Notes under the pieces: generated by a model
What the model was told of the DNA's origin: nothing
Databases searched by the model: none
The model's input: the letters and a program-made list of their open reading frames with translations, nothing else
Program-made: the position numbers and the translations under genes
Origin: Methylohalobius crimeensis 10Ki
GTDB lineage: Bacteria; Pseudomonadota; Gammaproteobacteria; Methylococcales; Methylothermaceae
Assembly: GCF_000421465.1 (NCBI RefSeq)
Contig: NZ_ATXB01000002.1
Location: forward strand, 186,001-250,000
Length of the DNA stretch: 64,000 nt
Reading direction: 5' to 3'
Part shown: piece by piece, positions 35,927 through 45,268 of the stretch
Position numbering within the stretch: position 1 is the first letter of the stretch
Layout of the letters: every line of letters starts with the position of its first letter

Positions 35927-38631
35927 AACTGCGATCCCTGGCCCTCAATCAGTTCAAGAAATTTACCCATCCGACCCGCCTCGACGGCATCGACGACGGC
36001 TTGAACGTGGTGGTCGGTCCCAACGAAATGGGCAAATCCACCTTGCTCGACGCGCTCCGCGCCGCCCTGTTCGAGAAATACAGCTCCAAGGCCCAGGCGA
36101 TTGCCGCCCTGCAAAACGACCGCAATCAAGCCGGGCCGGTGATCGAGCTAGCGTTCGAGCTGGAGGACGGCCTTTACCGGATTACCAAACGCTTCCTCAA
36201 GAAGCCCTATGCCCGCCTGGCCTGCCCCGACGGCCGCACATTGGAAGGCGATGCCGCCGAGGACGCCCTGCGCGGCCGGTTGAATTTCGACGAGCCCGGC
36301 AAGACGGGGGCAAAGGCCGAAAACCTCGGCATGTGGAACGTCTTGTGGGTGCAGCAAGGGGAGTCCTTCGGCCATCTGGATCTTCCGGAGAGTGCGCGAT
36401 CGAGCCTTCACAACGCGTTGGAGTCGGAAGTCGGCGCCGTTCTAGGCGGCCGGCGCGGCCGCGCGCTGCCCCAGGCCATCGAGCGACAACTCGCCGAATG
36501 GGTGACCAAAACCGGCCGGGCGCGGGGAAAATACAAGGACTTGCTCGACCGGTTGGACACGCTCCGCGGCGAATTGGAAGCATTGCAGGCACAGCGCCGG
36601 GAGCTGTCCCAGACCCTCGACGAGTTGGAAATAGCCCAGGATAAACTGGCGCGCCTGTCTTCCGGCGATCGCGACCGGACGGACCGGAAGGCACTCGACG
36701 AGGCGCGCCAACGATTCAGCCAGCTTTCTGAGCTGGAAGCCCGCATCGAAGCCGCGGTCACGGATCTCGAGCTCAAAAAGCGCAACCTGGAGCAGGCCGA
36801 GCACGCCCGAGCCGAACGGCTTCGGCTGCAAGCCACGATTGCCTCGGAGGCAAAAGCGGTCGAGACCGCCCTGCAACACCGGAACGACGTTCGCCGGCAA
36901 GAGCAGGAGGCATCGTCCCGGCTCAACCAGTTACGGGCTGAAGCGCGCGCCGCCGAGGCGGCCGTCGTCAAGGCCGACGAAACCGTCTCCCGGAAGCGCC
37001 ACGTGCTCGCCGCGGTGGAACGCCGGGCACGGATTCGGGAGTTTCAGACTCGCTGCGAGAAAGCGCAATCCGCCGAAAAGCGCCAGCGCCAGGCGCAGCA
37101 GGACGCCGCCGCCATTCGGGTGACTGACGATGTCATCGAGGCGATCCGCAGCATTGCCAAGCAACTGGAGAAAATCGACAGTCGCCTGCATGCGGCGGCC
37201 ACCCGCATCACGTTTGACATGGCGCCTGCGGGCTTGTCTGGCATCGAGGTGAATGGCGAAGCGCTCACGGCCGAACAGCCGTCGCTTCAAGCCATCGAAC
37301 CCGCCACCATCGCCATTCCCGACCGCGGCCAAATCACGATCGAGCCGGCCATCAAGGACCGCGACAAGCTGCTCTGCCGGCAGCGCGACTACCGGGACCA
37401 GCTAAAGGAGACGCTGGAGAGCAGCGGCGCCAAGACGGTCGGCGACGCGGAAGCCCAGTACGCCGCACGTCGGAAACACCTGCAGGACACCGAATTTGCC
37501 CGCCAGGAGGCGGCGCTGCATGCGCCCGCCACCGACGAATGCGAGGCCGGGGCTCAGCCCCTTTTCGACCATATCGAAGGGTTGCGTCAGGCACTGAAGC
37601 GCGAGATGGACGACCTGGACTTGGCGGAACCGCCGGCACGCGGCGATGCCGAAACCGCCCTTCGGACGGCTCAGGAAGAGGCGGAAACCGCGCGGCGCGG
37701 GCAGGAAACCGCGCGCGCGGCCCTGGCCGGCCCGGAGGACACCTTGAGCCGGCTGCGGACCGAACTGGGCACGGTCGATGCCCGCCACGAGGACGCCCAG
37801 GAACGGCTCGAAGCCCTTCGCCGGCGGCTCCGGGAAGCCGAAGCAGCCCGTTCCGCCGATGGGCTCGCGGCCGCCGTCAAGGCGGCTAAAAATGCCGTCT
37901 CGGAACAGCGGATGGCAGTGGCCGATCTCGAGGCCCGGCGGACGGACGAGACGCTTCCCCAGCTGGACGCCCGCATCCGCCGTCTCGAAAAGGCCATCGG
38001 CGACCGGCGCGATAAGCGTGAAAAGCTCAAGATCGACATCAAGGGGCTCGAATCGCGCATCGAGGCGACCGAAGGCGCCGGCCTGGATGAGGCCATCGCG
38101 CAAAAGGCCCGGGAAGTGGCGCTTTGCGAGGAAGAATGCAGGCGCTCGGAGCGGGAGGTAGAGATCCTCACGCTCCTGTTGTCCACCTTGCGTGACGCCG
38201 AGCAGACCGCCAAGGAACGCTACCTGTCGCCGGTGCTCAGCCGCGTGCGGCCATATCTTCAGCTGCTGTTCCCCGGTGCCGACATCCGCATCGACGAGAA
38301 CCTTCGCATCACCGGCGTGGTGAGAGAAGCGGGCCATGAAGAGGCCTTCCACCATCTCAGCATGGGCACCCGGGAGCAGATCGCCATCCTGGTTCGCCTC
38401 GCTTTTGCGGAAATGCTGGTCGAGCAAGGCCATCCGGCGACCGTCGTGCTGGACGACGCCTTGGTATTTTCCGACGACCGGCGGATCGGCCGGATGTTCG
38501 ACATCCTTAACATGGCCGCCCGCAATACCCAAATCCTCATTCTTACGTGCCGGGAACAGCTCTTCGAGGGACTCGGAGGCCGGCCCTTGTCATTGCAGGC
38601 CGGGGATACGGAGACGCTTATTTCGGCCTAA
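35923..38631 (+). CDS. SbcC/YhaN-like AAA ATPase with long coiled coils (902 aa)
   Basis: The Rad50-like partner. Walker A is VVGPNEMGKSTLLDALRAAL near the N-terminus; the ABC-type signature and Walker B lie at the C-terminus (HLSMGTREQIAILVRLAFAE, then VVLDDALVFSDDRRI). Long coiled coils occupy roughly residues 180-750, rich in Ala, Arg and Glu, around a non-helical middle. Translation is coupled to the nuclease gene. At 902 residues it is shorter than E. coli SbcC (1048). Confidence 0.9.
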   Translation: MKLRSLALNQFKKFTHPTRLDGIDDGLNVVVGPNEMGKSTLLDALRAALFEKYSSKAQAIAALQNDRNQAGPVIELAFELEDGLYRITKRFLKKPYARLACPDGRTLEGDAAEDALRGRLNFDEPGKTGAKAENLGMWNVLWVQQGESFGHLDLPESARSSLHNALESEVGAVLGGRRGRALPQAIERQLAEWVTKTGRARGKYKDLLDRLDTLRGELEALQAQRRELSQTLDELEIAQDKLARLSSGDRDRTDRKALDEARQRFSQLSELEARIEAAVTDLELKKRNLEQAEHARAERLRLQATIASEAKAVETALQHRNDVRRQEQEASSRLNQLRAEARAAEAAVVKADETVSRKRHVLAAVERRARIREFQTRCEKAQSAEKRQRQAQQDAAAIRVTDDVIEAIRSIAKQLEKIDSRLHAAATRITFDMAPAGLSGIEVNGEALTAEQPSLQAIEPATIAIPDRGQITIEPAIKDRDKLLCRQRDYRDQLKETLESSGAKTVGDAEAQYAARRKHLQDTEFARQEAALHAPATDECEAGAQPLFDHIEGLRQALKREMDDLDLAEPPARGDAETALRTAQEEAETARRGQETARAALAGPEDTLSRLRTELGTVDARHEDAQERLEALRRRLREAEAARSADGLAAAVKAAKNAVSEQRMAVADLEARRTDETLPQLDARIRRLEKAIGDRRDKREKLKIDIKGLESRIEATEGAGLDEAIAQKAREVALCEEECRRSEREVEILTLLLSTLRDAEQTAKERYLSPVLSRVRPYLQLLFPGADIRIDENLRITGVVREAGHEEAFHHLSMGTREQIAILVRLAFAEMLVEQGHPATVVLDDALVFSDDRRIGRMFDILNMAARNTQILILTCREQLFEGLGGRPLSLQAGDTETLISA

Positions 38632-38730
38632 CCGGCAAAATTCGCCTTTTGAATCGGTCTGGATTCAATGCTGAACTTTTCGTTCCAGAAAAATATGGCA
38701 TTTCGGACGGTCATGGCCGATCATGGTCGC

Positions 38731-39228
38731 ATGAAAAACAATGAGCTCATCCGCCGAGTGCGCCGATTGTGGCCGCTCGCCTTACTGTGCTTGGCAACGG
38801 CGATGCCGGCTGCAAGCCGACCGGATTCCCCGCCGGCCGGGGTTCCCAAGGGCGCCATCATCGCCTTCATGCCCGATCCCGATTCCAAAGACTACTCGGA
38901 TGAACAAAGTCTGAGGCGCTGGCTGAAGGATCAGGGCTGGGCGATCTGCGACGGCGAGAACGGCACACCCGACCTCAATTATCGCATGTTGCTGGGGACC
39001 GACCGCCCTTCGGTCGCGGGGCAAAACCAAGGGTCGCGCACGCATACGCACCGGGTCCGCAGCGAAACCGGCATTGCTTACGGACGGGAGCGTTCCTTGC
39101 GAGGCGGCATCGGACCCTCGACCAGAATTCCCGCCAAGGGGCACAAGCACAGGCTCGATACAGTCTCGGAGCGGGCCGATCATCTGCCGTTAAGCACCCG
39201 GGTACTTTTCATCTTGAAGGTCCAATAA
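38731..39228 (+). CDS. Exported small protein with phage tail-collar-like domain (165 aa)
   Basis: The N-terminus from the ATG at 38731 is a signal peptide (MKNNELIRRVRRLWPLALLC, then LATAMPAASRP). The mature part resembles a phage tail-collar domain: VPKGAIIAFMPDPDS, WAICDGENGTPDLNYRMLLG, HTHRVRSETG and a terminal STRVLFILKVQ. Such domains occur in tail fibres, but a lone exported copy is common in bacteria with no known role. The start at 38668 would place an unlikely leader before the signal peptide. Confidence 0.65.
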   Translation: MKNNELIRRVRRLWPLALLCLATAMPAASRPDSPPAGVPKGAIIAFMPDPDSKDYSDEQSLRRWLKDQGWAICDGENGTPDLNYRMLLGTDRPSVAGQNQGSRTHTHRVRSETGIAYGRERSLRGGIGPSTRIPAKGHKHRLDTVSERADHLPLSTRVLFILKVQ

Positions 39229-39611
39229 GCCGTCTCCGCGCTTGAACGGCAGCAACGCTGCGGCATCCTCCTTATATAAAACCACCCCTTCCCTTTCCTG
39301 CCGGAGAAAATCATAAATCGCCTCGCGAAACTGCGGATCGCGAATCCAATGCACGGAATAGATGGTGACCGGCTCGAATCCCCGCGCGATTTTATGTTCT
39401 CCTTGCGCGCCGGAATCGAATCGCTTCAACCCCCGCTCGATGCATTCCTCCAGCCCTTGGTAATAGCAGGCCTCGAAATGCAGGCTGTCGTATTCCTCCA
39501 AACACCCCCCAATAGCGACCATACAGAGTCTCGCTCCCGACGAAGCTCAGCGCCGCCCCCACATAACGCCCTCCATGCAAGGCCAGAACCATCAAAAGAT
39601 TCGCCCCCATC
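39190..39611 (-). pseudogene. DUF482 GNAT-like protein, truncated by IS66 and frameshifted
   Basis: The C-terminal half of a DUF482/COG3146 protein is readable in two frames: LALHGGRYVGAALSFVGSET then LYGRYWG, continuing in another frame as CLEEYDSLHFEACYYQGLEE, then AQGEHKIARGFEPVTIYSVHWI. The frames separate at a run of six G on the coding strand (about 39504-39509) where five would keep the frame. The first half is missing because the IS66 element begins at 39612. Confidence 0.8.
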
Positions 39612-41121
39612 GTAAGCGTTCACGAGGGGACCAAAGGCAACGGTTGGGATGCAGGGATAGGCAACCGAAAGGTGACCTTTCCTTCGGTCATGCCCTGGTT
39701 ACAGATGGTCCGCAGCGTTTGATAGACACTGACGCCCAAGCGTTTGCAGGTTTCGATGAGCGAGAGGATCATGGGGCGAAACTGGTTGCCCCGATGGGAC
39801 TGACAGAAGAAGCTGATCTTGCGCCAGATCACGTAAGGTCTGAGGGCACGTTCGGCGGCGTTATTGGTCATCGGAACGCCGGGATAGACGAGGAAGGTCC
39901 ACAGTCGGGGGCTGTCGCGCAGGCGTTTGCGACAGGCATTGCCGGTGCGGCTTTTGCCATGGATTAGAACGGCTTGTTCCAGTTCGGCCTGGAATTGGGT
40001 TTTTAAGCGCCCCAAGCGTCTTCGGTAATGGGCGCTGGCATAGTGGCCCTGCCGCCAGCGTTTGCCGCACCGGACAATGAGCCGGGCCAATCGCACCCAT
40101 CGTCGGCCGTCTTCTCCGGCCCGGCCCTTGCGGCCTGCGATCTTTTCCAGGTTGCGGATCACATGCGCCCAGCAATATGGATGCTTGGCCGGATCGTAGT
40201 CGTTGTAGCCGCCATGCCGGTCGGTGACGAGAAACCCGTTGAAATCCCCCAGCAGCACATTGGCGGCGCCTTTGCCTCGGGAATAATGGGTTAGGAAGTA
40301 GGCCGCCTGATCGGTCGATAAGGACCACAACCAATACCCGCTTCGGTGCCGGTAATGCCGGGTCTCGTCGGCATAGGCGACGCACGAGCGCCGAACCGCT
40401 TCCCCAATCTGGGTATAAACCGGCTGCAGCCAGGCCAGAATCGGTGCCTGGGATTGGCTGATCGCCCCTAAACTGAATGCCAAGCCCCATTGCGCTTGAA
40501 GCAATGTCTGAATTTGCCGGCGGGAAAGCGAATATTGGCCGTTGAGCAGGTTGATCCAGGCCACCAAACCAGGACCCATCTGACCTTGGGGCACCGATGC
40601 CGGCAACGCCGCCCGATGTCGCCAGCCACATTGCTCGCAGCATCCCTCGTAGCAGCGGTGTTCTTCTACTGTGTAACGGACTTCGGGCAAATCAAACACT
40701 TGATGCCGGCGATAACGATCCCATTGAATCGTGCCACCGCACCCACACGCATCCGCCGGATAGTAACGCCGAAGGACATCCACCTCCGTCTCCGGCACCC
40801 AGCTCCGTTTGTGCTTGGCATGGCCGGGCTGCGCGCCTTTCTTGCGACCCGTCGGGCGCTTCCGCTTCCGTTCGGCCCGCCGCTTGGGGCTGTCTTGGGA
40901 AGGCGGCCGGGAGGAATTATCCGATCCCGTTTGCAGCTGTTCCTCCAGTTCATCCAGTCGGGCTTTGAGTCCGCCCACCACTTCCCAGAGCCCATCAATG
41001 ATCTGCTGGGCTTCTTCCAGCGTCTTGGGCCGAGGCGCAGGTCGAGTCAGGTCCAGCTTGAAATCATCCATGATTGCATTGTCGGAATTTCATCGTGAAT
41101 TGGCAAGTCGTGAACGCTTAC
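39612..41121 (-). mobile_element. IS66-family insertion sequence
   Basis: It is bounded by a perfect 14-bp terminal inverted repeat, GTAAGCGTTCACGA, at 39612-39625 and (inverted) 41108-41121; total length is 1510 bp with a single transposase gene. The 8-bp flanks (CCCCCATC and TATGTATC) do not match, and the genes on either side are unrelated fragments, so the original target has been rearranged. Confidence 0.88.
39620..41071 (-). CDS. IS66-family transposase (483 aa)
   Basis: The N-terminal coiled coil and Ser/Pro-rich linker (ELEEQLQTGSDNSSRPPSQD), the zinc-binding ADACGCGGTIQWDRYRRHQV, then the DDE domain with YADETRHYRHRSGYWLW (first D), VTDRHGGYNDY (second D) and MTNNAAERALRPYVIWRKIS (E) are all present. 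It is full length with no frameshift. The accessory genes found in some IS66 elements are absent, so this is the single-gene type. Confidence 0.92.
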   Translation of the reverse strand: MDDFKLDLTRPAPRPKTLEEAQQIIDGLWEVVGGLKARLDELEEQLQTGSDNSSRPPSQDSPKRRAERKRKRPTGRKKGAQPGHAKHKRSWVPETEVDVLRRYYPADACGCGGTIQWDRYRRHQVFDLPEVRYTVEEHRCYEGCCEQCGWRHRAALPASVPQGQMGPGLVAWINLLNGQYSLSRRQIQTLLQAQWGLAFSLGAISQSQAPILAWLQPVYTQIGEAVRRSCVAYADETRHYRHRSGYWLWSLSTDQAAYFLTHYSRGKGAANVLLGDFNGFLVTDRHGGYNDYDPAKHPYCWAHVIRNLEKIAGRKGRAGEDGRRWVRLARLIVRCGKRWRQGHYASAHYRRRLGRLKTQFQAELEQAVLIHGKSRTGNACRKRLRDSPRLWTFLVYPGVPMTNNAAERALRPYVIWRKISFFCQSHRGNQFRPMILSLIETCKRLGVSVYQTLRTICNQGMTEGKVTFRLPIPASQPLPLVPS

Positions 41122-41335
41122 TATGTATCGGGTATCGGGCTGGCTCGCGCTGGTGTGAGCCAAGATCATCGCAGAACCCGACGCGGTCACAGGCTTGGGT
41201 TTTCTGATCCTGGTCGGTCAGGAGAACCTGCAAGCGCCCCTTGCGATTGGCGCGATGGCGATGATCGGACTGATCGGAGCATTGCTGGACTACAATGTCC
41301 GACGGCTCGAATGCAGCACGGCAAGATACAAGTAA
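41122..41335 (+). pseudogene. ABC-transporter permease C-terminal fragment
   Basis: The frame ending at TAA 41333-41335 reads AKIIAEPDAVTGLGFLILVG, then APLAIGAMAMIGLIGALLDY and RRLE, the end of a nitrate/taurine-type ABC permease. An in-frame TGA at 41156 and the loss of everything upstream at the IS66 boundary make it a relic. Confidence 0.65.
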
Positions 41336-41370
41336 TGGGTTGAGGTCCCGCGAGAATTCCGCGATCCGCT

Positions 41371-42198
41371 TCAGACCGAATTGGCTGGCGCAGACAAGGG
41401 ATCCATGTAAAGCCCGCGTCGAAATCCTTCCACCGAGTGAGCAAAGGGATGGGTCAACAAGGCACCGAAAGTCGTTTCCGAATTCAATCGCTTCAAGTGG
41501 TATTGGCATACGATGGTCAAGTGCGGGAAGTCCTGCAGCAGAACGTTCAGTTCACGCTCGTAGGCCAGCACCTGTTCCACGCCGGGCGCGCCGGTCAGGA
41601 ACCAGGTCATCTCGCCGGTAATCATGGCCTTGCCCGATGGGTTCGCAAGCAGCGTTGCCGCCTGCTTCCGCATAAATCGCAGCATCCTGTCGGCAGCGAA
41701 GTAACCGTCCTGCAGGTAGCAATCCTGCGGCGGGCAAAGGACAAGCCGCCGGGTTCTCAATGCTTCTTCGACATCGATGCCTTCGCTGCGAAGACGGTCG
41801 ATAATTTCCGTTCTATGAGAGCTGTCGTGCATGTACAGCACGGAAGCGCCCTCCGCCATGTGGCCGATCAAATAAGGACCCAGCAAACGCCATTGTTCCT
41901 GTTCATCGCGAAAATGCAGTGAAACGTGCCGCGGCGTTCCATGGCTCGCGCAAGCATCCAAGATTTCGCGCGGCGAAGATCCTTCGGCACGCTGCATGCT
42001 TTCCGAGGATTTCGGCGCCTTGCCCCGTGCGACGAGGAATGCATCCAGGTCACCGATATCGAAGCGTCTTTCTCCTCGCATACCCACACGGAAGGACGGA
42101 AGCACATTTTCATTCGACCAGCGCCGCAGCGACGACTTGCTGACGTTGAGATATTCGGCGGCTTCGCTAATCGTAAGCAACTTCCTGCTCTTATCCAT
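41371..42198 (-). CDS. MerR-type HTH regulator with MEDS/DcmR-like sensory domain (275 aa)
   Basis: The N-terminal HTH (LTISEAAEYLNVSKSSLRRW) is followed by a MEDS-type domain (about residues 90-260: HVSLHFRDEQEQWRLLGPYL, ASVLYMHDSSHRTEIIDRLR, MITGEMTWFLTGAPG). MEDS domains are named from methanogen and methylotroph sensors, including DcmR, the regulator of dichloromethane dehalogenase. It lies at the end of the CoM operon, 101 bp beyond the disulfide reductase gene on the same strand, so it is the obvious candidate for sensing the epoxide/alkene substrate or a CoM conjugate. The link is by position only. Confidence 0.82.
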   Translation of the reverse strand: MDKSRKLLTISEAAEYLNVSKSSLRRWSNENVLPSFRVGMRGERRFDIGDLDAFLVARGKAPKSSESMQRAEGSSPREILDACASHGTPRHVSLHFRDEQEQWRLLGPYLIGHMAEGASVLYMHDSSHRTEIIDRLRSEGIDVEEALRTRRLVLCPPQDCYLQDGYFAADRMLRFMRKQAATLLANPSGKAMITGEMTWFLTGAPGVEQVLAYERELNVLLQDFPHLTIVCQYHLKRLNSETTFGALLTHPFAHSVEGFRRGLYMDPLSAPANSV

Positions 42199-42299
42199 AA
42201 TAGATTCTGGCTATTGTTAATCGATGTAAGCATATTAGTAAATGATGCAACGCTACAATAGACTTATTCGTAACTACATTGTTTCATTTTCGTCGATCA

Positions 42300-43652
42300 T
42301 CAGCCTTGCATGGCTCCCACCTGTTTTTTGAGGACCTCCCCGGCGACCTGCACTGGCGCCAGCACGGGTAAAAATGGCGGCGCATAGGCGAGATCGAGAT
42401 CCGCCAGGTCCTCCACCGCCAGGTTCCCCCAAAGTGCCGCGGCTACCGTATCGATTGTTTTGTCCGCGGCGTCGTCTCCTGTGACCTGACATCCGAGCAC
42501 TTTCCCGCTCGCACGGTCGGCGGTCAGATGAATCAAAAGATTTCTCGATTTCTCCATATAGCGCGCCCGGCTCGGCACCTCCACGACTTGCGATATCGGC
42601 CGGTATCCCGCCGTCACGGCCTCAGCTTCTCCCAGTCCAGTCCTGGCCACGGCCAGACCGAATACCTTGAAGATGGCGGTACCCAGCACCCCAGGAAATA
42701 CCGCACGGCCTCCGGCCATGTTCGTACCGGCGACTTTGCCATGGCGGTTCGCGACATCCCCGAGCGGAAGCCACACCGCCCGGTTGGCCACCCGGTGGTA
42801 CGATTCCGCACAATCTCCGGCGGCATAGACGTGAGGCAGATTGGTTTGCATCTCGGCATTCACGGTGATCGCGCCGGTATGGCCCAGCGTTATTCCCGCC
42901 GCCGCCGCAAGTTCCGTCGAAGGGGTCACCCCTGTCGCCACCAGGACCAGATCCGCCGAAATCCGTTCCCCGTTGTCGAGCACCACGTGTTTTCGGTCCA
43001 ATCCGGAGACAGCGGAGCCCATGAACAGTTCGACGCCGTTCTCGCGCACCCGCTCCTCGACCGCCTGCCCGAGCGGGAGCGCGAAAGCGGGCAGCAAGCG
43101 CGGCATCATTTCCACGATGGCCACCTCGCGTCCAAGCCGCGAGAACGCCTCTGCCGCCTCCAGTCCGATGTACCCGCCTCCCAGAATCACGACCCTGCGG
43201 ATATCCGGCAGCCTGTCGACGATCCGATCCGCATCGACGATGGAACGCAGATACGCGATGGGCGGAGCATCGGGCGACGCCGGTACGTTCAGTCGCTTCG
43301 GCCGCGCGCCCGTGGCCAGCAAAAGCCGGTCGAACGGTTCCGTGTAAACATGGTCGGCTTGAAGATCGCAGACCCTGAGGCTTCCCCGATCGAGGTCGAT
43401 TTCTTCGACACGATGTCGGGTCCTCATGTCGATGCCATCCACCCGGAACGCCTCAGGTGGGCGGGCGATCAGCTTGCTTCTTGGAATACGATCCAAATCG
43501 GCAAGGTGATAGGGTAATCCACACGCCGAATAGGACACGTCCGCTTCCTCCTGAAGGAGGACGATACGAGCACCGGCATTTCTCCTGCGTGCGGTTGCCG
43601 CCGCCTTGGTGCCTGCCGCGACACCGCCTATGATCACCAACCGTTCGGACAT
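42300..43652 (-). CDS. Single-cysteine FAD disulfide reductase (CoA-disulfide reductase family, 450 aa)
   Basis: The N-terminal FAD site is VIIGGVAAGTKAAATARRR. The catalytic single cysteine is Cys44 in SYSACGLPYHL, the hallmark of CoA-disulfide reductases and NADH oxidases. The NAD(P) site is VVILGGGYIGLEAAEAFSRL, and the C-terminal ATSLLQ-type dimerisation domain follows. In this operon it is a good candidate for reducing CoM disulfide, a CoM-CoA mixed disulfide or a persulfide. The final reduction of bacterial CoM synthesis and recovery of oxidised CoM both need such an enzyme. The assignment to CoM rather than CoA is inference from context. Confidence 0.85.
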   Translation of the reverse strand: MSERLVIIGGVAAGTKAAATARRRNAGARIVLLQEEADVSYSACGLPYHLADLDRIPRSKLIARPPEAFRVDGIDMRTRHRVEEIDLDRGSLRVCDLQADHVYTEPFDRLLLATGARPKRLNVPASPDAPPIAYLRSIVDADRIVDRLPDIRRVVILGGGYIGLEAAEAFSRLGREVAIVEMMPRLLPAFALPLGQAVEERVRENGVELFMGSAVSGLDRKHVVLDNGERISADLVLVATGVTPSTELAAAAGITLGHTGAITVNAEMQTNLPHVYAAGDCAESYHRVANRAVWLPLGDVANRHGKVAGTNMAGGRAVFPGVLGTAIFKVFGLAVARTGLGEAEAVTAGYRPISQVVEVPSRARYMEKSRNLLIHLTADRASGKVLGCQVTGDDAADKTIDTVAAALWGNLAVEDLADLDLAYAPPFLPVLAPVQVAGEVLKKQVGAMQG

Positions 43653-43710
43653 CTGATTTACCGCTCAGGCATCGAAATTCGTTACAGGGAATGCGATGTC
43701 GGATTATCCG

Positions 43711-45132
43711 CTATTCACCGTACTTGGCGAGATGCTCCGCGAAGACGCTGTCCACGGTGATCGATCGCGGTTCGATGGGACGGGAGACCCAGGTCAGATT
43801 GAAGAAGTGACGGACGTTGACGTTCTCCGTGGTAATGTTTCCGCCCCAGGTACCGCAGGACAGCGACAACGTATAAGGCATTCCATTGCGGGGACTGCCG
43901 GCCCCTTCATTGAGGTTCTGGTTCACTATGACTCGTCCGGTTTTCGTCTCCATGGCCAGCGCGAGAATGTTCTGCTCGTTGCGGCTATGAATCCCGCAGG
44001 TGTGGCCCATGCCCTGATACCGGGTAATTTCGTTCACCCGCGCGATGGCCGATTCGATGCCCCCTGCATACCGGTAGAGCGTCAGCACCACGGACAGCTT
44101 TTCGCCGGAAAACGGGTGTTCGTGGCCCACGCCGGTTTCCTCGACGATCAGGAAGGAGCGATCGGCCGGGATCGACAGGTTCGCCAGGGCCGCGATATGC
44201 GTGGCCGGCTTGGCAATGACATCGATGCTCGGGATGTGCCCCCCATCGGGCCACATGGCCTTGCGAAGCTGTTCCTTCTCCTCTGCATCGCAAACATACC
44301 CGCCGGCTTCCACCAAGCGCCGCAGAAGCTCGCCGCAGATGCTCTCGTGGGCAACGACGGCGTTGTCGGCGAGGCAACTGGTCGCATAATCGAAGGTCTT
44401 GGCCTTGGCAATCATGGCCGCCGCATCGTCCAGGTCCGCCGTATCGTCCACCACGTGGACAGAGTTGCCGACCCCGACCCCGTAGGCCGGCGTACCGGAG
44501 CTGTAGGCCGCCTTCACCATAGCGGCGCCTCCGGTGGCGACGACCAGGTCCGCCTGGCGCATCAGTTCTTCCGTCTTGCTGATGGCCGGCTTGGTAATGA
44601 CTTGTATCAGGTCCGTCGGCGCGCCCACCTGCTGGCAACCGCGCCGCATGGCGTCCGCGACGGCCTCGGTGGTCCGGCGAGTCCTCGGGTGGGGCGACAG
44701 AATAATGGCGTTGCGCGCCTTGAGTGCCGCCAAGGCCTTGACCGGGGGCGTCGCGTCAGGGCCCGTCACCGGTATCAGTGCCGCCACGACGCCCACGGGT
44801 TTGGCGATTTTGATCAGCCCTTTTTCGGGAATTTCATCGACGATGCCGCAGCTGCGCACGGGCGCCATGTCCGTCAATGTGCCCAGCACGCGATTCTCGA
44901 ATTTCGACACCTTGTCGGCATAGTTGCCGAATCCGCCTTCATCGACGGCGAGGCGGGCAAGCGCCTCGCGGTTCTTGAAGACGTGCCAGCCGGCGGCCGT
45001 CACCAATTCGTCGGCCTGTTCCTGGGTGTAGTTTTCGATGGCCGCCTGAGCGGCTCTCGCCTTCGCGATCAAGTCGCCGATTTCCCGGCACGTGGCTTCT
45101 GTGTCCACGGTTTTTTTGACGTCATGGTTCAT
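43711..45132 (-). CDS. Acylating (CoA-dependent) aldehyde dehydrogenase, SauS/PduP-like (473 aa)
   Basis: An NAD-dependent enzyme that converts an aldehyde plus CoA to an acyl-CoA. The catalytic cysteine is Cys253 in YATSCLADN. The PVTGPDATPPVKALAALKAR region, the VATGGAAMVKAAYSSGTPAY nucleotide loop and an RYQGMGHTCGIHS segment fit the sulfoacetaldehyde/acetaldehyde acylating family. The family's substrates include sulfoacetaldehyde, and in ethene-degrading bacteria a similar enzyme is thought to act on 2-oxoethyl-CoM. It lies between the acyl-CoA synthetase and the FAD reductase in the CoM operon. Confidence 0.85.
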   Translation of the reverse strand: MNHDVKKTVDTEATCREIGDLIAKARAAQAAIENYTQEQADELVTAAGWHVFKNREALARLAVDEGGFGNYADKVSKFENRVLGTLTDMAPVRSCGIVDEIPEKGLIKIAKPVGVVAALIPVTGPDATPPVKALAALKARNAIILSPHPRTRRTTEAVADAMRRGCQQVGAPTDLIQVITKPAISKTEELMRQADLVVATGGAAMVKAAYSSGTPAYGVGVGNSVHVVDDTADLDDAAAMIAKAKTFDYATSCLADNAVVAHESICGELLRRLVEAGGYVCDAEEKEQLRKAMWPDGGHIPSIDVIAKPATHIAALANLSIPADRSFLIVEETGVGHEHPFSGEKLSVVLTLYRYAGGIESAIARVNEITRYQGMGHTCGIHSRNEQNILALAMETKTGRVIVNQNLNEGAGSPRNGMPYTLSLSCGTWGGNITTENVNVRHFFNLTWVSRPIEPRSITVDSVFAEHLAKYGE

Positions 45133-45268
45133 CTCGTTTTCCTCAACTCAAAAAAATGAATTTACATAGCCTGAAATAGGCGCTGGGCTCTCCGGTGTTT
45201 TCCGCCACCGATTCGCCGGAAACGCATTGCTTGTCGCGGCCTCAACGGCGGCTCTGCAAAAAGGGAAG

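Noticed and set aside
43696..45159. 487-aa open frame on the plus strand
   Set aside because: It is antisense to the aldehyde dehydrogenase, which carries the catalytic cysteine and family motifs.
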